A stretch of DNA of 64,000 nt from Thermothelomyces thermophilus ATCC 42464 (taxonomy: Eukaryota; Ascomycota; Sordariomycetes; Sordariales; Chaetomiaceae), in the NCBI RefSeq assembly GCF_000226095.1, contig NC_016475.1:4402001-4466000 (forward strand), given 5' to 3'. Of this stretch, positions 44,468 through 56,607 are shown piece by piece. Every line of letters begins with the position of its first letter. Positions within the stretch are counted from its first letter, which is position 1. The notes under the pieces were generated by a model, which had not been told where the DNA came from, searched no databases, and worked only from the letters and a program-made list of their open reading frames with translations. The position numbers and the translations under genes are program-made.

Positions 44468-44929
44468 GAAGACATTTTGTTTAGCGTTTTTACGAGTCGG
44501 CGATTTGTGGTTTGTAGTTATTAGTTATAGAAAAGAAAGAAGAGGGTTAAGTTAGGGGGTATTTATAGACCTTCTAGTTCTACCTAGATGCCTTCCTTAT
44601 CTAGTTATTCTAGGCAGCGTTTACTAGTTCTAGAGCTATCTAATAGGTAACTATATTAGCCCTTATATAACTAGGTTATTCTTTATTATAACCTTAGGGA
44701 ATAACCTTGACTTACGTTTTATCTAGTGGTAATAAAGAAGTGTAACCTCTTATGTAATAGGTTATTCTAGCCTAGGTATATCTTCTTCAAATAGAAGTCT
44801 AGTGGTTCTAGTGCCCTAACTATTAAACCATTTAAAGGATAAGTATCCCCTATTTCTCCTTAAACTTCTTCCTACTTTTCTACCCTTCTAACTAACTCTT
44901 GCTTACAATTATCTTCCTCTGCTTAAATG
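44468..44929. other. spacer between two divergent degraded ORFs, LTR not proven
   Basis: Moderately RIPed, with no coding pattern. It might contain an LTR or a bidirectional promoter, but no matching second LTR was found in the window. Confidence 0.35.
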
Positions 44930-46050
44930 GCTAGTACTACTTCTTCCTATATTACTTCCCCTTCGAACTTGCTATAAGCTCCCGCGAGCAAGTTCGACCA
45001 CTATATCTACTAAGAGAATTAAGCGCTAGAGATATAAATCCTCTATCTAGGAAGATATAGAAATCGACAAGGATACTAAGCCTATACTTCCTTCTATAAC
45101 TAACTAGCCGGTAGATTTAACGACTACCTAGGATAACTAGTTCCTTATACCTCCTAAGTTTATATAGGTAGTAAGAGTAGCTTACCTAGAAGATCCTCTA
45201 ATGCCTTTAGACTATCTAGAGGTAGCCTTAATATAGTACTAGTATAAGCTATTCCTTTCGTACTATAGATTCTTCTTCATTAAGCACCCTAAGATATAGG
45301 TAGTCCTATACATTCGCTAGGAACTAAACCTAAATCCTAACGCCTTAGAACGGATGTTTAGAATCCTAAGACTTGCTCCCACTTATATAGATTTCTTCCG
45401 CGCTTATAAGGGAGCTCTAGCGAAGCGGTTATACCCGGTTTTTATAGACATCAATAACGGTAGTCCGTTTAGCCGATAGATCTATATTATAGTTGCCTAC
45501 TAGGCTCGAGTCCTCGGTTTGTTTATCTAGGTATTCGGAGATATATAAGAATAACCCCCTCCCTCTAGTTAGAGGAAGAGCTAATTAGGGACATAGGAAT
45601 CCTACGCCGTGCTAGGCCTATAAGCAGTCCTACCGAAGGTCGACAACTAAGGTTACCCTTCTAAGGAACAAGAAGCCCGTGACTATCTATACTATATAGC
45701 TATTCTATAGCTATATTTTAGTAGGTCCCGTCCTAGACGGACGGTATAGAAACTGCTACTAGAGTGACAAGAAGTACTTATAGGAAGATATAGTTGACAG
45801 TGGTTCCTAAGATCCTAACCCTTGGCTTGTAGGTTAGGCTCAATTTGACCTTAATAGCTAGCTAAAGAATGTCTAGCTAGTAATGTAGAAGAAGGGCTCT
45901 TAGATTTTAGTAGATTTGGAAGGTATAGTTTGGGATCAATAGGCAGCTTATAAATAGGGTAAACGACAGGTATAGGTAAAGAGCTAGGAAAAAGGGGCAA
46001 AGGCGGTGTAGAAAAGGGGTAAATAGGGGTGTAGTAGTAAAGAATGAATA
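44930..46050 (+). pseudogene. unidentified RIP-degraded ORF, antisense to the neighbouring Gypsy pol
   Basis: The + strand frame reads protein-like sequence with RIP-type stops, for example ALERMFRILRLAPTYIDFF, then a Lys/Arg-rich end (about 45950-46050). I do not recognise it. It lies 3' of, and opposite to, the Gypsy integrase fragment, the same relation as the antisense genes in the chromovirus and the Copia element. It could equally be the Gag of another element. Confidence 0.4.
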
Positions 46051-46079
46051 GAAGTAAAATCGAAGGGGTTAACTTATAT

Positions 46080-47916
46080 TTCTATTAATAACGTAAACAT
46101 TAGAATCTAGGTAGTTTCCCTCTAGTCAGTTCGACTATAAGCTCTTATTGTTATTATTATTACTCTTAGGCTTTAGATCTAGTAAGTCGGTCGCTTAGTT
46201 ATAGTTACCTAGTTCGGCTAGGAGCTTCCTCTTCTATTACCACTTCCTTAAGCGCTTCTAGTTACAAAGAACCTACTTAGTTCTAAGGGTTCTACTTGCT
46301 TAGAAAACTATCAGATCCGTTAGCTTTAAGCTAAACTCTATCCCGCTTAAAAAACTTCTTAACGCGATTTATAGTATATAGTATCTATATAGTTATACTA
46401 TTAAGAGTCTCTAGGTAATAGATATTCCTATTCCTAACTTCCTAGACTTAGTATAGGCTATACTACTAATATTAGAGTTTCCGAAACGAACTTATATCGA
46501 TCTGCCGAATATTATTGTAAACTAGAATAAGATCGCCTGCTTTGACTTAGGCATTCTTAGCTCTAAATTTATAACTATAGGCTTTATTTCGGCGCTTAGC
46601 TATTTTTCGTCTGGCTTTGGTAACTTTCTTAGTAGTAACTTCTAGATCAAATTCTATATCGAGTAATACCTTAGTATAGAGTTCTAATAATCGTAGATGG
46701 GCTTCTACTTGATTTTCCCTATCTAGTCAGATGGCTACGGAGTCCTAGTAAAGAATTTGCCAGGTAAGGATATCGTTTTCGATTAGGCTAATAGGATTAT
46801 AGTTATAGACGAGGTTAAAGGGTAAGCGGCTATAGCTATTTCAAACAGTGATTTAGTTAGTATATAAGATATAGGGAAAAAGCTATCGCTAGTTCTTTCT
46901 AGTCCTTATGGTTATCTTTGCTAGGGTAGCTATAATAGGTATATACCTAGCCTTACTAATACTATTAGCCCTAGAGTTATAGAGAGAAATGATAACACGT
47001 TTTACCCCTAGTTCCTCTAAGATAGCTTTTACTTCCCCTTTAAATTTAGATCCCCTATTAATGACTATAACTATTAGGAGTCCCTAACGAAGGAGAATAT
47101 TACGGTTAATAAAGTTCTTTACTACTCTAGCTAACTTATTAGGTAGGACTTTGGCTTCTATAAATCCTAAGAGATCGTTATACGCCTTGAGGAGGAAATA
47201 GGGCTTCCCCTTCTAGTTAGAGGGTATAAACTAGATATCTAAGTGCCATTTTACAAATAGGATTAGAGAAGGCTCCGAATATAAATATACCTCCTTAAAT
47301 CTTTTAGCATCCTATGCCTAATACTTTAGGTAGGTATAAATCCACTTTGCTATATTAACGTATATTCCCTTCTAGTAATAGTAGTTAGTAACCCTCTAGT
47401 AGGTAGCTTCTCTACCCTTATAGCCTATCTCATTGTAGTAGGCTCAGAAAATTCGTTGCCTTTCTTCTGGGGTATCTACTATATAGTAAGGATTCTAGGT
47501 ATCGTTTGCTAGCCAAAGGAATAGATAGCCCTTATCTACTAAATATTTAAATGCTTCCTTCTTAAATAGACGTTGCTATTAGTATGGTTAGATGGCTATA
47601 GGTTCTTTTAGAGTGGCTAAGTACTATATAATAGCTCTAGAGTATTTAGAATATCTTGCCTTAAGGTTTAGGTCTATAGGTTTAGGAGGGTCGTTAACAC
47701 GGTTAGTATAGATTTATACGTTAACCTAATTATTAATATCCTCCTCATTTACTTTCTCTATCTAGTTAGATAGACTAGGGGGCTTCTATAAAAGCCTATT
47801 AGTAATAGCATTTTGAGAACCTAGAATATATTTAACCTTAAAGTCAAATAGCCAAATCTATATAATCTACTATATTATTAAGGCTCTAAGTATATCACTA
47901 GTTATACCGTTTAACT
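46080..47916 (-). pseudogene. Gypsy pol 3' half (integrase), RIP-degraded
   Basis: Minus-strand reading gives an integrase core, KWHLDIQFIPSNQKGKPYF, an IVINRGSKFKGE block and an NSISKAR block where family members have a Glu. The C-terminal region has KAGDLILVY near 46520. RNase H-side remnants lie towards 47900. The right end is cut by the tail of LINE copy B. It belongs to the same broad Gypsy type as the element at 59269, not to the chromovirus family. Confidence 0.65.
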
Positions 47917-50900
47917 ATTATTATTATTATTATTATTAGTCCTATGCCGCTATGCTAACAAGTATACCAGAGCCTCTCTAGTTATATACAAAGGAAACTG
48001 TACCTAATAGGCTAGATGAAAACCTCTATCCTACTTTTAACGCCTAATCTAGAATACTAATATATTACAAAGAAAAGGAGAAGTGGCTAGAATAGCCCTA
48101 TAGAGGCCTTACCTCCCGGTCTAGCCTCCTCACAAGGCAGTATTCCGGAAGCCTCTCTAGGTCTATTAGCCACTATAGAACCCTCCTTGCCAAACGATGG
48201 TTACAGGCCCCTATACCCTGTAAAACGAGGTCTAGGTCTCTTTGCGACCGTATTTCCTAGGATTCCTACGTTCGGCTTCTTGGTAGGTTTAGGCACTATA
48301 CGACTAGGTGCTCGATAGTCTCCCTCCCCTAGCTATAGGTATAGTAGGGGGTACTAACCCCTAGGACTTAAACCCTAAAAAGGAAGTTACGGAGGCCAAT
48401 AGCCCCTGTACGGGCCTATACTAGTAGGGAGCTCTAGGCCTTCGTTAGGCCCTAGTGCCTTTGTAGGCCTTCCCCCGTAAAAACTAGGCGTAGGGGGTCC
48501 TTGTCCGATACATGCCATATCCTCCTACCGGCTTGGTCGGCCCTCTAGTAGTTGCTTTAGCTTGCTACCACAGCTAGTTCTATAGCCTATAGTCTTCTTT
48601 ATAAGGTCTGTAGGGGGGGTCGACCCTCTCTATAGCCCTCCTAAACCTACTGCCGGACCGTCGATCTTGCTACCTCTAAGGCTATAGGCCTTGGCTCCTA
48701 GCCCCTTGCCCTAGCCCTTCTCTTCTGGAACCTCTGGCTTAGCCTGTTATGGGCCTGTTGGATGAGAGCCCTTGTAGGGACCCGGGGGGCCCCTAGGCCT
48801 ATCCTAGTCTATAGGAGTGGCTGGTCGAGTTTGGCTTTAAAGTCGGCTAGCCTCTTATTAAGGTAGAGGTCAAGGGGTAGTACCTAGGCTTCCGTTTCAA
48901 GGCACTGGATAGGGGTAGCCTTATAGGCCTTGGTAACTACTTGGAGGGCCCTATACTAGGCCTTTAATAGTTCCCTAGTAGGGCCTTCTAGCTTGCCCCC
49001 TAGCTTGGTAGGCTTGTAGAAGTTCGAGGCCCTGTAAGCTAGGGCACTATAGATATACTTGGTATAGACCTTGTAGGCCTATAGGAGGCTAGGGCCTTAG
49101 GTCTTAGTGGTAAGCCTAGTTAAGGTAAACTCCTAGGTTTCTAGCTTCTTACCTACCTTTATATAATAGGGGCCCTACTATAGCCTCTAGTCTAGCCAGA
49201 CCCCTAGGAATCTAGCTAACTTCGATAGGGCTATAGTGGTAATGCCCCCTCCGGGCTATAGGAGCTCTAGTAGTTACGACTACTATTTCCGGCCCCTGTT
49301 AAAGTGGATAAGTTCGCACTTTTCCAGGGTAAAAGCTATACCCTAGGTCTTTGCCTACTATAGGTAGGCCTTCTAAGCCCTTTATAGCTGACCGTTATAG
49401 GCCTCCTTGGCCCTCCTAAAGGCTAGAAGGTTAGTATCGTCGGCGAAGCCTATCAAACTAACCGCGGGGCAAGCCTAGTAAATAGCCTAGTAGAGAGAGG
49501 CTATATAGAGGATAAATAGTATAGGGGAGAGGGGTGACCCCTAGGGGACCCTAGCCCTTATTACTATATCCTCTATTTCCCAGCTATTAAAGTAAAGGAT
49601 AGCTACCCTATCTTATAGCTACTCCCCAACCTAGACTACTAACTACTTTGGGAAGCCCTGGCTTTATAAGGTAGCTAGTAGCTAGGTATGGTTAATGGTG
49701 TCAAAAGCCCTTAAGATATCGAGCTATAAGAGGGAGGTAGCCGCCTTATGCCTCTAGGCCTCCTAGACCTAAGCTATAACAAGCCGGATAGCTAGTTCTA
49801 TAGACCTATGTTCCTAGTTACCTATCTGTTCGGCTGGTAGAAGCCTATAGGCCTCTATAACGGCCGTTATCTTCCGGGTAACTATAGCTTCTAATACCTT
49901 ACCTACTATTAGTAGGGGTACTATAGGCCTATAGCTACCTGGGGTAAAGTAGGCCTGCAGGGGTTTGCTAGGCTTATAGAGGACCACTGTCTTAGCCCTC
50001 TTAAACCGGGCTAGGAAATAGCCAAGCCGTAGGCTCTCCAAGGCTAGTATAGCTAGTATCCGGTAGAGCGGCCGCCTACAGGCCTTTAATAGGCCTATAG
50101 GAAGGAGGTCCTCCCCTAGGGCCTTCTATAGGGCCGCTCTAGCTAGTACTACCCTGACTTTACCTACTCTAACCCCTAGGCTCATTTCAAACTTTGGCTC
50201 CTAATGGCCGTTTAGTTCTAGGTCGTTAATATCTAAAAGGTCTGCTTCTAGGTTTGGAAAGAACTTATCGGCTAGTGCCCTAGCCTTCTATTGGTAGGTT
50301 ATAAGTCCTCCTTCGAAGGCTAGGAGCTTTAGGAGATTAACCGGTAGGTAGCTTTATAGCCTTACCTACCGCTCTAGCCTCTATAGCAGGTCCGGCCGGT
50401 TAGTTACCTCCTATAATGTAGCCCTCTAGCTCTTGGTCTTTGTAGCTGTAATAGTCTTAGCCTGGTCCTATAGGGCCTGCCGAAGTGCCTCCTATGTATA
50501 GGGGTTCGGGGTGCCCTTATAGGCTCTCTCTACCTCCCTAGCCCTCTTCTAGGCCTCTCGAACCTCCTTTGTCTACCATCGAGCTCGTTTGCTACCTATA
50601 CTAGCCTTCTTTACCAGAGCCGAGATCGAAGCTATCTCCTTAAGAGCCTCTATAAGCCTATCGAAGGCCTATAGAAGCTCCTCTAGGCCCTAGAAGACAG
50701 GCCCGGCCTAGGCTAATACCTATCTGCTAAGCCAGAGTAGGAGGTACACTACTTCGGCCCGCGCGACCTCCCTGTCTAGGCTATTCTAGTCCTACCCTTT
50801 ACTAGCCGGTATAGGTCTATTAGTCCCCTAGAGGGAGATATATAAGGCCTATAGGTAGTAGTCGGACTTCCCCTATTCTATAATATCCCTATAGGTTACT

Positions 50901-51782
50901 TCTAATCTGGCTAAGGCCTAGAATAGGTCTATTGTAGAAGGCTGGCCACGTTAGTCCCCCTAGGGGGCCCTAGTAACCTGGCTATAGGGGATATATAGAT
51001 TAAGGTCTCACTAGTCCGTAAGGCTTAGGAGGTCCCTAGCCCCCGGGCTAAGCCTGTCAAATAGGTCCTAGACTAGGTAGTAGAGGTTGAAGTTGCCTAT
51101 AAGAACTAGAGGGTAGGCTGGCCAAGGTAGGGCTAATAGGTTTTATAAGAGGGCCTGCTCCCCCTTATTATTATAGACTAACTAGAGCTTAAACCCCCTC
51201 TCTCCTAGGGCCGGAAAGGTCACCCTATACTAGTTCTCCTCTACTAAATAGTCCTACTAGCTAACTAGGAAGCGTTTAGCCACTAGAATAGCCGCTTTGC
51301 CCTTAAGCTTGTAAACTAGATAGTATTTCGAAGCCTAGGGATAGTATATTAACCCTATAAACCGGTTGATCTACGGCTCCTAGATAGCTAGTAGGTTATA
51401 TTTAGCCTCCTTTAGTAAGACCTTAAGGGCCTATTTATTGCCTTAGGTATTCTACTAAAGGATCTTAATTTACATTCGAGGTAGCTAGGGTAGAGGCCAA
51501 AGGTATAGTAGTAGGCTCTATAGCCATTACCCCCTCAGCCGGTTATAAAACGGAGGGGGTTCCGAGCTATAGAAAGGAAATATAAGTCTATTAGGCGTCG
51601 AATAGGGCACCCCTAGCCGCCTACTAGGCCAGGGTAGGCCTCGTACAGGGGCGTTTAGCCCCGGTTTAGTAGTAGTCGTTATCTTCCGGTTAGTTATTAA
51701 ACTCGAAGGCTACCTTCTAATACGGTTGCTTTAGTAGTTAGAAGGTTTAAGGTCTATACTAGTAGGCCTCCCTAGCCCGTTC
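47917..51782 (-). mobile_element. LINE copy B (Tad1/I-type), 5'-truncated, moderately RIPed
   Basis: A TTA repeat at about 47924-47943 is the 3' TAA tail. Minus-strand coding includes the reverse transcriptase, with GFADDTN (FADD codons at 49436-49447) and a GSYRPI block near 49930, and the endonuclease near 50950-51530. It is less mutated than copy A, and it keeps the uninterrupted target sequence around 48348-48360 that the intact chromovirus occupies in copy A. The 5' end is cut by copy 3 of the chromovirus. Confidence 0.88.
49380..50050 (-). pseudogene. LINE copy B reverse transcriptase, RIP pseudogene
   Basis: Consecutive RT blocks are readable: FKRAKTVVLYKPSKP and PGSYRPI (49814-50041 is still open), then GSPLSPILFILYIASL and FADDTNLLAF. 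The FADD box shows the polymerase motif is unmutated, but TAG stops lie on both sides. Confidence 0.8.
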
Positions 51783-52200
51783 TATGACGAACCCAACTCA
51801 GACTTCTTCTAAAAGGGTTCAGACGAAGGTAGATTGAGCGGGACAAGCAGGCAGGTCGTCTAAGGGATTCGGTGAAGCCAAAGGGTTCATAACAACACTA
51901 GAGTTATCTCTCACAGTAATTAGCAATACTTGGTATAAGTACTATAATTGTAATTATTACCACTGGTAAACTCCTAGAGTCTACTATAACAAGTGACTAT
52001 CTACATATATATATAATCCTAGTAATCACTCCTAATCACAGTGATCGTAAGTGATCGCATAGTAGTAATCACCCTAATCGCTAGTAAACGTAGTGATCAC
52101 TATGCTTCCCATGTTATAATTAGTCCTTTCGTTCCTTCGGCTTGATTAGCCCATTTGTGCTAGTAGCCTAGGCGGCATCTATATATATATTTCCGTGATA
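51783..52200 (-). repeat. copy 3, 3' LTR
   Basis: 418 bp. Shares R-U5 with the intact element and U3 only with the LTR at 58851-59268. Confidence 0.85.
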
Positions 52201-52329
52201 CAATGCCCTCCCTCCGAGGCTTTCGACCCGAAAGCCCTCTTTTAGGCCGTTTCAAATAGCGCTAACATCCCTTACATTCCTTGTACGTATTTTTCTCCTT
52301 AGCCCTTGTTACCCTTCGTACTATTAATT

Positions 52330-52940
52330 ATACCGTCTAACATACGTAGATCCCTAGCGTCTGTTCGTCGTAAGCGTTTGGCTCAGTTTATTTCCGATCA
52401 CAGGTTCGTAGTGATAGCGTGTTCCTATTACGCAGAGTACAACCGAGTGTATAAGATGATTAAAAAATCTCGTCGCTACGAGGCTTGCGTACGTCGGGGT
52501 TATGCTTACGATAGTTCTAGCGTTCTAGTTTCTTCTTGTAAGTTCCTATTTTCTTGCGAGGGCACGTCTCTGATCGTAATGTAGTAGATCGTATTATATA
52601 CGAGTAACGTTATTTAAAGGCTAAAGAGAAAGAGGCCGAAGCCTTATTACAAGAATATTAATATAAAGCTTCTAAGGCGTTGGCCTGTCTGACTTAGGTT
52701 TATAAATAATAAGAGTTCCTAGTAGAGAAGGGGGCAGATATAATTATACAAGGTTTGTCGAATCTAGACGAATTAGAGGTAGTAGAATAGTAGGAATCGG
52801 GGGCCGTCGTATAACTTAACGGTGGCGTTAACGTTATTAACTAGGGCGCTATTTTCGGTTCTGTCCTAGGTTTGCCTTTAGCCAATCTAGGTTCTATCGA
52901 TAGAACTATTCTAGTTTCTTAGGGCAGTTTAAGTTCTTAA
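52330..52940 (+). pseudogene. copy 3 antisense Zn2Cys6-type gene, divergent, RIP-damaged
   Basis: Exon 1 (52330-52537) is exactly 208 bp as in the intact gene, with the start codon mutated to ATA. The intron is 52538-52584 with a GTAAGT donor and TAG acceptor. The six Cys positions are kept in spacing, four of them now Tyr. Flanking residues differ widely from the intact protein in ways RIP cannot explain, while KMI, CEACVRRG and EFLVEKGAD remain. Exon 2 ends at TAA 52938-52940. Confidence 0.65.
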
Positions 52941-52949
52941 TTAGTTCCT

Positions 52950-55900
52950 ATAAGCTATCTTCTAGTCTAAAATCAAGCCATTTAACTAGGTACTATAGTT
53001 CCCTATTAATAATATATAAATTTAGAATTTCTTTAACGTCCTATTCTTCTTCCTTATCTTTTGCTTTAATGTACGTAGCAACCTTAGCATTTTTCGGTAC
53101 TAGTTCGAGAAGCGAAATATAAAAAACATCTGTCCGTAGTCATATAGATGACAGTAACGATAGTTGGTAGTTAGATGTCGAAATTTGTTCTTTGATAACG
53201 AAGGGTCTAACCTTTTTAAAGTCTAGCTTTATACTTAGTCGCTTAGTTCGTAAGTTTCGTAAGATTAGGTAGACTTTGTCTCCCCTTTCTAGGCGAGGTC
53301 CCTCGAGCCTATGTTTGTCGTAGTAGTTCTTCATTCTGGTTCTGATGAACTCGAGTTCCTTTTTGAGCTTCTTATACACTACGTACAGTTGATCTGCTTT
53401 GACTGCTGCTCTCGGCACCGTGACCTCTGGTCTTTGCCTAAGGTCTGCTTTATATCTATAGTTTATAAAGAACGGTGTAACTTTGGTCGTTTCTATTGGC
53501 ATTATATTATAGGCAAGTTATGCTATTAGTAATAGTATGACCTAGTTGTCTTGCTAGTAGTTAACATAAGAACAGAGATATTGCTTGATAACTTAGTTTA
53601 GTTGCTCTGTTTGTCTATCGGTCTGTAGGTAATATACTATTAATAGCTTACTATTAACGCCTAATCGTTATATTAACGCTTACTAGAACTTCGATACGAA
53701 CTTGGTGTCTCTATTAGTGATCCATTCTTACGGCTAAGCATATACTAATATAACTTGCCAATAGATCACGTCTACCAGCTATTTAGCTATCTAGTACTCC
53801 TTATAGGGAAAGAAGTATACCTATTTAGTCAGGCGATCTACTATAGTAAGAATACTATCATAGATTATTCCTATAGCCGTGTCCTTAGATTCTAGCAGCT
53901 TTATAATGAAGTCTATCGTAACCGAGCTCTATGGTTTATTAGCTATTAGCAGTAGCTAAAGTAGCCTATACGGCTTGTATCGTGCCGTTTTGCTTCGATT
54001 GCAGATGTTATAGCTCTATACGACTTCCTTAACCTGTACCGTTAACTATAGAAAGTCGTAGTATTTCTTGACTTATATAACAGTCTTCGTAACTCCTTTA
54101 TATCCTCCGAGTTTTGACTTGTAGAGTTCTTAAATCATCTATAGCTGTTGATCTTTGTCGTAGATATACACTTTACCTCGGTACCAGAGTTTCCTATCTT
54201 TCTCTTCCACTCCATCAGGTACTACAAGTCCGGGTGCTACTTGATACTATGCCTCGTTGATCCTTTCCTCTCGAAAGATTACGTAGCATTCGAGGAACGA
54301 GTCGAGTAGATCATCTTCTATAGGTATCTACATTTCGTAGTGTAGCATCCCGTCTATTCGTTCCTTAAATAACGGTGGTATTATTCCTATTTATCCTTCT
54401 ATATGATCTGTTCGTCGGCTTAAGATGTCCGCTTGTACGTTCTCTTTGCCCTTCTTATAGCAGATCTCAAAGTTAAATTCTACGAGGAATTCTGCCTATC
54501 GTATTTATTATCCGTTAAGTTCTTTCGTTATTATAAAGTACCGTAGATTCTTATAATCTATATATACTTATACCGGTTTAATCGTACTACTAAGGTATAG
54601 TTGCTATTCCTTGAAAGCTTTGACAATCGTAAGTAGTTCCTTATTATAGATCGGATAATTAAGATATGGTCTATTGAGCTTCTTTGAAAAGAAGGCTATA
54701 GGATATAGCTTCCTTTGTTCGTCTTATTGTCCTAATTGTCCTCCGATGGCGTAGTCTAAAGCGTCCGTTTCCACCTCGAATGGCTTCTTAGGGTCTGGCA
54801 GTACTAGTACTAGATCTTTAGTAATAGCGTTATAGATCTATGTAAATACTTACTTGTATTGCTCTTCCCATTAGAATTTAGCGTTCTTCTTAGTAAGTTC
54901 GTATAAAGGTCGTACGATCGCTCTAAAGTTCCTAATGAACATTTAGTAGAAGTTTATAAATCCGATGAAACTTCGTACTTCTATAACTAACGTCGGTCAT
55001 AGCCAATTCTTAATAGCTTTAACCTTTAAAGGTCCTATCTAAATTTGTCCTAGGGATATTTCGTATCCTAGAAATACCGTTTTCCTAACGTAGAATTTAC
55101 TCTTTTCCTTGTTAACTAATAGCTTATATACGTATAGCGCGTCTAGTACTGCTTTTACGTACTTCTAGTGTTCGTCTATCGTCTTAGAGAAGATAAGTAT
55201 ATTATCAAGATAATATACCGTAAATTTGTCGAGAAAGGGTTAGATAGCTTAATCAATTAAGGCTTGGAACGTTGCCGGCGCGTTCGTAAGTCTAAATGGC
55301 ATGACAAGGTACTCGTAGTAGCCATAGGGTATCCTAAAGGCCGTTTTCTACTCGTTGCCTTCTTTGATCCGTATATAGTTATAGGCCGATGGCAAGTCAA
55401 GATACGTAAAATATTAGGCTCCTACTAACTAATCTTAGAGCTATAAGATTAGTGGTAACAGGTATCGATTTTTCACAGTCTGTTCGTTAAGTTACTAATA
55501 GTCGACATATAACTATAGCTTTCCGTCTTTCTTAGGCATAAATAGGATTAGGTAGCTTGCTAGCGATGTCAATAGGCAGATATATCCTCTTTGAAGGTTC
55601 TCCTCTAAATATCGCTTAAGTTCTTCGTTCTATGTCTGGCTCGTATAGTAGATCTTGAAGAACTTTAGTTATACTCCTTCCTTAAGCTTGATCTTATGAT
55701 CCTATAGGCCGTGTTCTAGTAATCCTTCTAAATACTTCAGTTTAAATGCTAGGTATCCTTCGTATTCTTTTGGTATTTCCCTAGTCTTGTCTCGTCTCTC
55801 GGTTTTCTAATAGTATACAAACTTGGTTCCGTCTATAGTGATGCTAGCGATTTCTCCTATCTCAACCTACTACTCTAATTATAGTGCTCTACATTCGTTA

Positions 55901-56607
55901 ACAGAGAGAACAGCTATCGGCGGTTTAGCTTGTTCCTCCTATTACAATATCGATGTCGTTATACCGCCTCTTCTAGAGTCCGTAGTGGTCTGCCTACTAC
56001 TATCTGTCTCTTACGGTGGATCTGTAGGATATGCCTTCCCTTGAGTATTGTCTACTTACGATCCTTATATGCTCCCTATCTCACTAGTCGAATATAACTC
56101 TATTCGGGGTCGTAGGTAGCCACTATTTTTCTAGCTAATGTCTGGGTCGTAATCTTCATACTATAATAACCCTAATATTATATCTTTATCGTTACCTATG
56201 TCTATAATACTAAATATAACTACTATAGTTTTCCCTGCTATAGTGATGTCGATCGGTTCGGTCTCCCTATATACCTATTATATTGGAAATGGTCCTTTGA
56301 CTATACTATGCTTCTGCTTCATTCTCTAGGGTATCTATAGCTAATTTACAAGTATCGGCAAGATCAGGTTTATCTCTGCTCTACTGTCCACTAGTATAAG
56401 CATTTCGTGCTGTTTCTATTATGCTATTATCTATAGTCGCTTGTCTTGCCGCCGTCGTCTAAAGATTACGGCGATTTCCTATATTTCTGCTAGGAGGTCT
56501 CGGTATAGTAGTCTCTTACGCTAGTTCCTCCTATACTACGCTACCACTTACCACTACGCGGGCGTTAATGGTTTCCGGGCCCCTCGAAGGGCCCTAACCT
56601 ATTTCCT
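52950..56607 (-). pseudogene. pol: copy 3 pol, RIP pseudogene
   Basis: Colinear with the intact Pol, including the full RT region (55220-55560). The segment 53140-53502 is still open and covers the integrase C-terminal part. Stops are of RIP type. Confidence 0.85.
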
